From positions 1-15,722 of the forward strand of contig CALAFS010000149.1 of assembly GCA_937892405.1 (NCBI GenBank): a stretch of DNA of 15,722 nt, read 5' to 3'. The translations under genes and the position numbers were made by a program. Origin of the DNA: an uncultured Clostridia bacterium. GTDB taxonomy: Bacteria; Bacillota; Clostridia; Oscillospirales; CAG-272. A model generated the notes under the pieces. That model searched no databases and was not told the DNA's origin. It saw nothing but the letters and a program-made list of their open reading frames with translations. Shown here piece by piece: positions 13,146 through 15,722 of the stretch (its first letter is position 1; each line of letters starts with the position of its first letter).

Positions 13146-14090
13146 ATGTCCCTCGTGATTGATCTGCACGCCGACAGCGTCTCACGCCCCTATCTTCTGA
13201 ACCTCCCCTTTTCCGCCCCCTATAACCTCGCGCAGAGTATGCCGCACCTGCAGGTTGCCGCCGCCTTTGCGGGGAGCGGGGAAGAGCCGCTTTCCACCCG
13301 CCGCCGTCGCCTCTTTGCCATGCTCGATACGCTCGATCATACGGCGGGGGAGGAGATGTTTTTCCGTGTCCGCACCGCAGAGGAGCTTTCGCATTTTTGC
13401 CGCGCGGGCAGCAGAGCGCTTCTGTACAGCGTCGAGGGCGGCGGCTTTCTGCCCGAGGAGCTGCCCCTCCTGTTTGCCCGCGGCGTGCGGATCGTCTCTC
13501 TCGTCTGGGATAAAAACGAGTTCGGCGCTTCCTCCCGCGAGAGCGGTACGGACGCCGATACCGGGCTTTCCGCGGCGGGTGTCCGCGCCCTCCGCCTGTG
13601 CGAATCGCTCGGGATCCTGCCCGACCTCTCCCATGTCTCCGACCGCGCCTTCTTTCGGGCGGCGGAGGAGACGCGGGGACCTCTCCTCGCCACCCATTCG
13701 GATTTTCGCGACCTCTGTCCCCATCCGCGCAACCTCACGGCAGAGATGGCGACCTGTATCGCGCGCCGCGGCGGACTCATCGGGTTGAATCTCTATCCGC
13801 CCTTTCTGACCGCTGCCCCCACCGCAACCGCGGACGATCTTCTTCGTCATGTCGATTACGGGCTTTCTCTCGTGGGGGAGGGGGTGCTCGCCCTCGGCTT
13901 TGACATCGACGGCACCTCGGGCGTCTATCCCGCGGGTTTTTCCTTCTCTGAGAGTATCCACGACCGCGTCGCGGATCTCCTCCTCTCCCACTACTCCGCC
14001 CGCACCGCAGATCGCCTCCTCGGGGAAAACGCGGCAGAATTCCTGAAAAAACACCTTCCCGTGGGTAAAAATTCAAAAAATGTTGGATAA
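13146..14090 (+). CDS. Membrane-dipeptidase-family (peptidase M19) zinc hydrolase
   Basis: M19 enzymes cleave dipeptides, including D-amino-acid-containing ones, with a binuclear zinc centre in a TIM barrel. All metal-site segments are present in order: DLHAD (6-10, H8 and D10), YSVEGGG (94-100, bridging E97), DLSHVSD (160-166, H163), ATHSDFR (182-188, H184) and ALGFDIDG (249-256, D253). The usual ATHSN and GSDFDG appear here as ATHSD and GFDIDG, which are modest substitutions. At 314 residues it is a typical bacterial member. There is no signal peptide, so it is cytosolic despite the family name. A role in recycling peptides is inferred from the family. It is divergent from the alanine T-box operon, and released alanine could link the two, but that is speculation. 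No terminator is visible after it. Confidence 0.92.
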   Translation: MSLVIDLHADSVSRPYLLNLPFSAPYNLAQSMPHLQVAAAFAGSGEEPLSTRRRRLFAMLDTLDHTAGEEMFFRVRTAEELSHFCRAGSRALLYSVEGGGFLPEELPLLFARGVRIVSLVWDKNEFGASSRESGTDADTGLSAAGVRALRLCESLGILPDLSHVSDRAFFRAAEETRGPLLATHSDFRDLCPHPRNLTAEMATCIARRGGLIGLNLYPPFLTAAPTATADDLLRHVDYGLSLVGEGVLALGFDIDGTSGVYPAGFSFSESIHDRVADLLLSHYSARTADRLLGENAAEFLKKHLPVGKNSKNVG

Positions 14091-14104
14091 ACAGAAAATA
14101 AATG

Positions 14105-14133
14105 TTGCTTTTTTGTGAATTCTGTGGTATGAT
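14105..14133 (+). promoter_or_regulatory. Promoter for the CvpA-like gene
   Basis: TTGCTT (14105-14110), 17 bases, TATGAT (14128-14133), with TGG giving an extended -10. Confidence 0.75.
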
Positions 14134-14203
14134 GAATTAAGAAGAGCGGAAAAACGCACCGCCTTCGGAAATTTATCTATCATAAAAGGAGAATCTTACC
14201 CGT

Positions 14204-15400
14204 ATGACACTTACATCCTCCGCCCTGATCGGACTCGGCATCTGCCTTTTGTTCGGTCTTCTGTTCGGACTTCACCGCGGCGTCAAGCGCTCGGTGCTCC
14301 GCATCGTCCTGCTCCTGCTTTGCGCGGTCGGCGCCTTCTTCCTCCGCGATGTCGTTATCGGCGCCCTCTGGCAGATCGACATGGACGGACAGACCTTTGA
14401 GGAGATGCTCGTCTCCGGACTTCCCGAGGAGATGGCGGGACTCGCCGATAAGATTGTCCCGATCATCAATATCATCGTCGGGATCGTCGTTTACATTTTG
14501 CTTTTCCTTGTCCTTCAGTTCCTCTCGTGGCTGATCGTCTTCCCGATCTGCAAGATTTTTGTGAAGCGGGACAAGAGCGAAGCGACCCGCCGTCTCGGCG
14601 GTATGCTCACCGGGCTTCTCGCCGGTTTGCTTGTCTTCTATATTCTTGAGGTACCCATGCTCGGACTCACCGACACGATTCTGAAGCTCTCGGATGTCGA
14701 GGTCGACGGACAGAAGGTCACCGACACCCTGCCCGAGGAAGTCGCTTCGCAGGTGGATTTCGATGCACTGAAAGAGGAGCCCATACTCTCCCTCTATCGG
14801 ACGGTCGGAGCCTTCTACTATAATCTCCTCGCCACCACCAAGGACGCGGACGGAAAAGAAGTGAAACTCAATACGCAGATCGACGCCATCGTCACGAGCG
14901 CCGCGATCGCCGGCGAGGTGACGAAGATGTCGGAGATCAACTTCGAGGGCGAGCTGACGGAGGAGAATGTCGGAGAGATCCAGACCATGCTCCGCAACAT
15001 CGAGACGATCAAGAACGACGCCGATCCCGAAACGCTCGAAGCCATCAATGATCTGATCCGTACGCTGGCAGACTCGGTCATTCCCGAAGAAGAGAAGGAG
15101 AACTTCCCGATCGACCTCGATAACTTCGATATTTCCGCGATTGATTTCGCCAACGAGGCGGATCTGATTGGCGACATGCTCGCCCTGCAGGACGAGACGA
15201 AGGAGCCGGATATTGACCAGATGATGAAGCACCTTGCGAAGAGCGACATCATTTTGCCGATCCTCACCTCGCAAAACGAGGCGATCAACCTCGCCGAGAG
15301 CGATAAAGCCAAGGTGGAGAGCGCGATCGACAAGCTGACGCCCGAGGACGCCGACGCTGATACCATCGCCAAGCTGAAGGCGCTGTTCGACATCGCCTGA
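14204..15400 (+). CDS. CvpA-like membrane protein with long acidic C-terminal extension
   Basis: The N-terminal 150 residues look like the CvpA (colicin V production) fold. They show a first helix with a GLLFGLHRGVKRSVLR turn (18-33), a second hydrophobic helix (32-50), a long third (85-115) and a fourth in a glycine-zipper pattern, RRLGGMLTGLLAGLLVFYIL (129-148). CvpA proteins are usually about 160-180 residues with four helices. Here about 250 more residues follow, rich in Asp, Glu, Ile and Thr, with helical repeats and a DIDQMMKHLAKSDIILPILTSQNEAI stretch. I cannot assign this part, and whether it lies outside or inside the cell is unclear. The ATG lies 12 bases after AAAGGAG, a long but tolerable spacing. 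It has its own promoter and terminator. The CvpA assignment is by pattern only. Confidence 0.6.
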   Translation: MTLTSSALIGLGICLLFGLLFGLHRGVKRSVLRIVLLLLCAVGAFFLRDVVIGALWQIDMDGQTFEEMLVSGLPEEMAGLADKIVPIINIIVGIVVYILLFLVLQFLSWLIVFPICKIFVKRDKSEATRRLGGMLTGLLAGLLVFYILEVPMLGLTDTILKLSDVEVDGQKVTDTLPEEVASQVDFDALKEEPILSLYRTVGAFYYNLLATTKDADGKEVKLNTQIDAIVTSAAIAGEVTKMSEINFEGELTEENVGEIQTMLRNIETIKNDADPETLEAINDLIRTLADSVIPEEEKENFPIDLDNFDISAIDFANEADLIGDMLALQDETKEPDIDQMMKHLAKSDIILPILTSQNEAINLAESDKAKVESAIDKLTPEDADADTIAKLKALFDIA

Positions 15401-15409
15401 CAATAGAAA

Positions 15410-15447
15410 AAATGCCCGTTTCGTGCCCCGTGCCGTGACGGGCATTT
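15410..15447 (+). terminator. Probable terminator after the CvpA-like gene
   Basis: A 10-bp stem AAATGCCCGT (15410-15419) pairs with ACGGGCATTT (15438-15447). The 18-base loop can fold further. The T-run is only three long, so it is weaker than the other terminators here. Confidence 0.65.
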
Positions 15448-15475
15448 CTGCACCTTTCTGCAATCGGGATATGTT

Positions 15476-15500
15476 ATATCGATACATACAATACCGATAT
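15476..15500. repeat. Imperfect inverted repeat upstream of the rex promoter
   Basis: ATATCGATAC and ATACCGATAT face each other across five bases, with 8 of 10 positions paired. The repeat ends 13 bases before the rex -35 and does not resemble a Rex operator, so it may bind another factor or nothing. Confidence 0.4.
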
Positions 15501-15513
15501 GCAAAAATCACTA

Positions 15514-15542
15514 TTGCAAAATCCGTCGGAATCTGTTATACT
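15514..15542 (+). promoter_or_regulatory. Promoter for rex
   Basis: TTGCAA (15514-15519), 17 bases, TATACT (15537-15542). AAGGAGG (15570-15576) follows, seven bases before the start codon. Confidence 0.8.
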
Positions 15543-15583
15543 ATAAACGACGACAGAAAAGCGAAGAAAAAGGAGGGCGTCGC

Positions 15584-15722
15584 ATGCGACCGGAAGGTAT
15601 CTCACGGGCTACCATGGGCAGACTGCCCGAATATCTGCGCTATCTCGAAGGATTGCCGAGAGGGACGCGCCGCGTTTCCGCGACGGCGATCGCCCGCGGA
15701 CTCGGACTCGGAGAGGTGCAGG
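15584..15722 (+). CDS. rex: Redox-sensing transcriptional repressor Rex (5' end only)
   Basis: Rex senses the NADH/NAD+ ratio and represses fermentation and NADH-consuming genes when NADH is low. Only 46 codons are in the window, all from the N-terminal winged-helix DNA-binding domain. ISRATMGRLPEYLRYLEGL (6-24) and RVSATAIARGLGLGEVQ (30-46) match the very conserved Rex start (family pattern: ISxATxxRLPxYLRYL, then VSSxxIAxALGLxxVQVRKDLA). The ATG is preceded by AAGGAGG. The Rossmann NADH-binding domain would follow off the right edge. No Rex-type operator is visible at its own promoter, so autoregulation is not supported here, whereas fucO in this window has a candidate site. Confidence 0.9.
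   Translation, partial: MRPEGISRATMGRLPEYLRYLEGLPRGTRRVSATAIARGLGLGEVQ

Noticed and set aside
14113..14119. TTGTGAA as a Rex half-site in the CvpA-like promoter
   Set aside because: The expected second arm four bases away (GTGGTAT) does not match TTCACAA.
14180..15511. 443-codon minus-strand frame opposite the CvpA-like gene
   Set aside because: It is a mirror of the acidic coding region, spans the terminator and the rex upstream region, and has no family motifs.
15579..15590. GTCGCATGCGAC palindrome around the rex start codon as an operator
   Set aside because: It is short, spans the start codon and is unlike Rex sites; chance is sufficient, though the same 12 bases occur at 3440-3451.

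Overview
The window looks like chromosome from a fairly GC-rich endospore-forming Clostridia-type Firmicute (Oscillospiraceae or a related gut lineage is my guess). The grounds are a CotF-type ferritin-like coat protein, an alanine T-box leader, an AlaR/AlaT pair like that of Bacillus, a YqhQ (DUF1385)-PrmC pair, a Rex repressor, strong Shine-Dalgarno sites, and exact TTGACA-17-TATAAT promoters. Nearly all of it is tightly packed housekeeping DNA. There is no CRISPR array, prophage, insertion sequence, rRNA or tRNA gene that I can see.

Layout. Positions 1-1816 (minus) carry a yqhQ-prmC operon whose stop and start codons overlap; prmC runs off the left edge. Divergent from it, manA (mannose-6-phosphate isomerase, plus) is followed by a CotF-like protein. 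A palindrome separates these from a 633-residue GH42-like glycoside hydrolase candidate. A bidirectional terminator divides that gene from a convergent DUF308 membrane protein (minus). The long leader of the DUF308 gene contains two copies of a hairpin-bearing dispersed repeat. A MATE transporter (plus) then converges on a family I pyrophosphatase (minus). Divergent from the pyrophosphatase is fucO (lactaldehyde reductase).

Next is a single-gene unit at 10098-11084 (plus). It has its own exact-consensus promoter and a 22-bp terminator, is visibly AT-richer than its neighbours, and encodes a zinc-ribbon protein fused to a PD-(D/E)XK-like nuclease domain. I know no characterised homologue, and it is the most novel protein here. 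Beyond it lies the minus-strand alaR-alaT operon behind a T-box leader whose specifier codon reads GCA (alanine) and whose bulge reads UGGU (matching A73 of tRNA-Ala). An M19 membrane dipeptidase, a CvpA-like membrane protein and the first 46 codons of rex complete the right side.

Two regulatory stories tie genes together. First, the T-box predicts that alanine starvation, sensed as uncharged tRNA-Ala, induces an alanine aminotransferase and its Lrp-type regulator. Second, an 18-bp Rex-like operator (TTGATAA-N4-TTCACAA) lies between ppa and fucO, and rex itself begins at 15584. This suggests NADH/NAD+ control of the NADH-consuming FucO. The limits are plain: all calls come from reading sequence by eye, with no database search or folding calculation.
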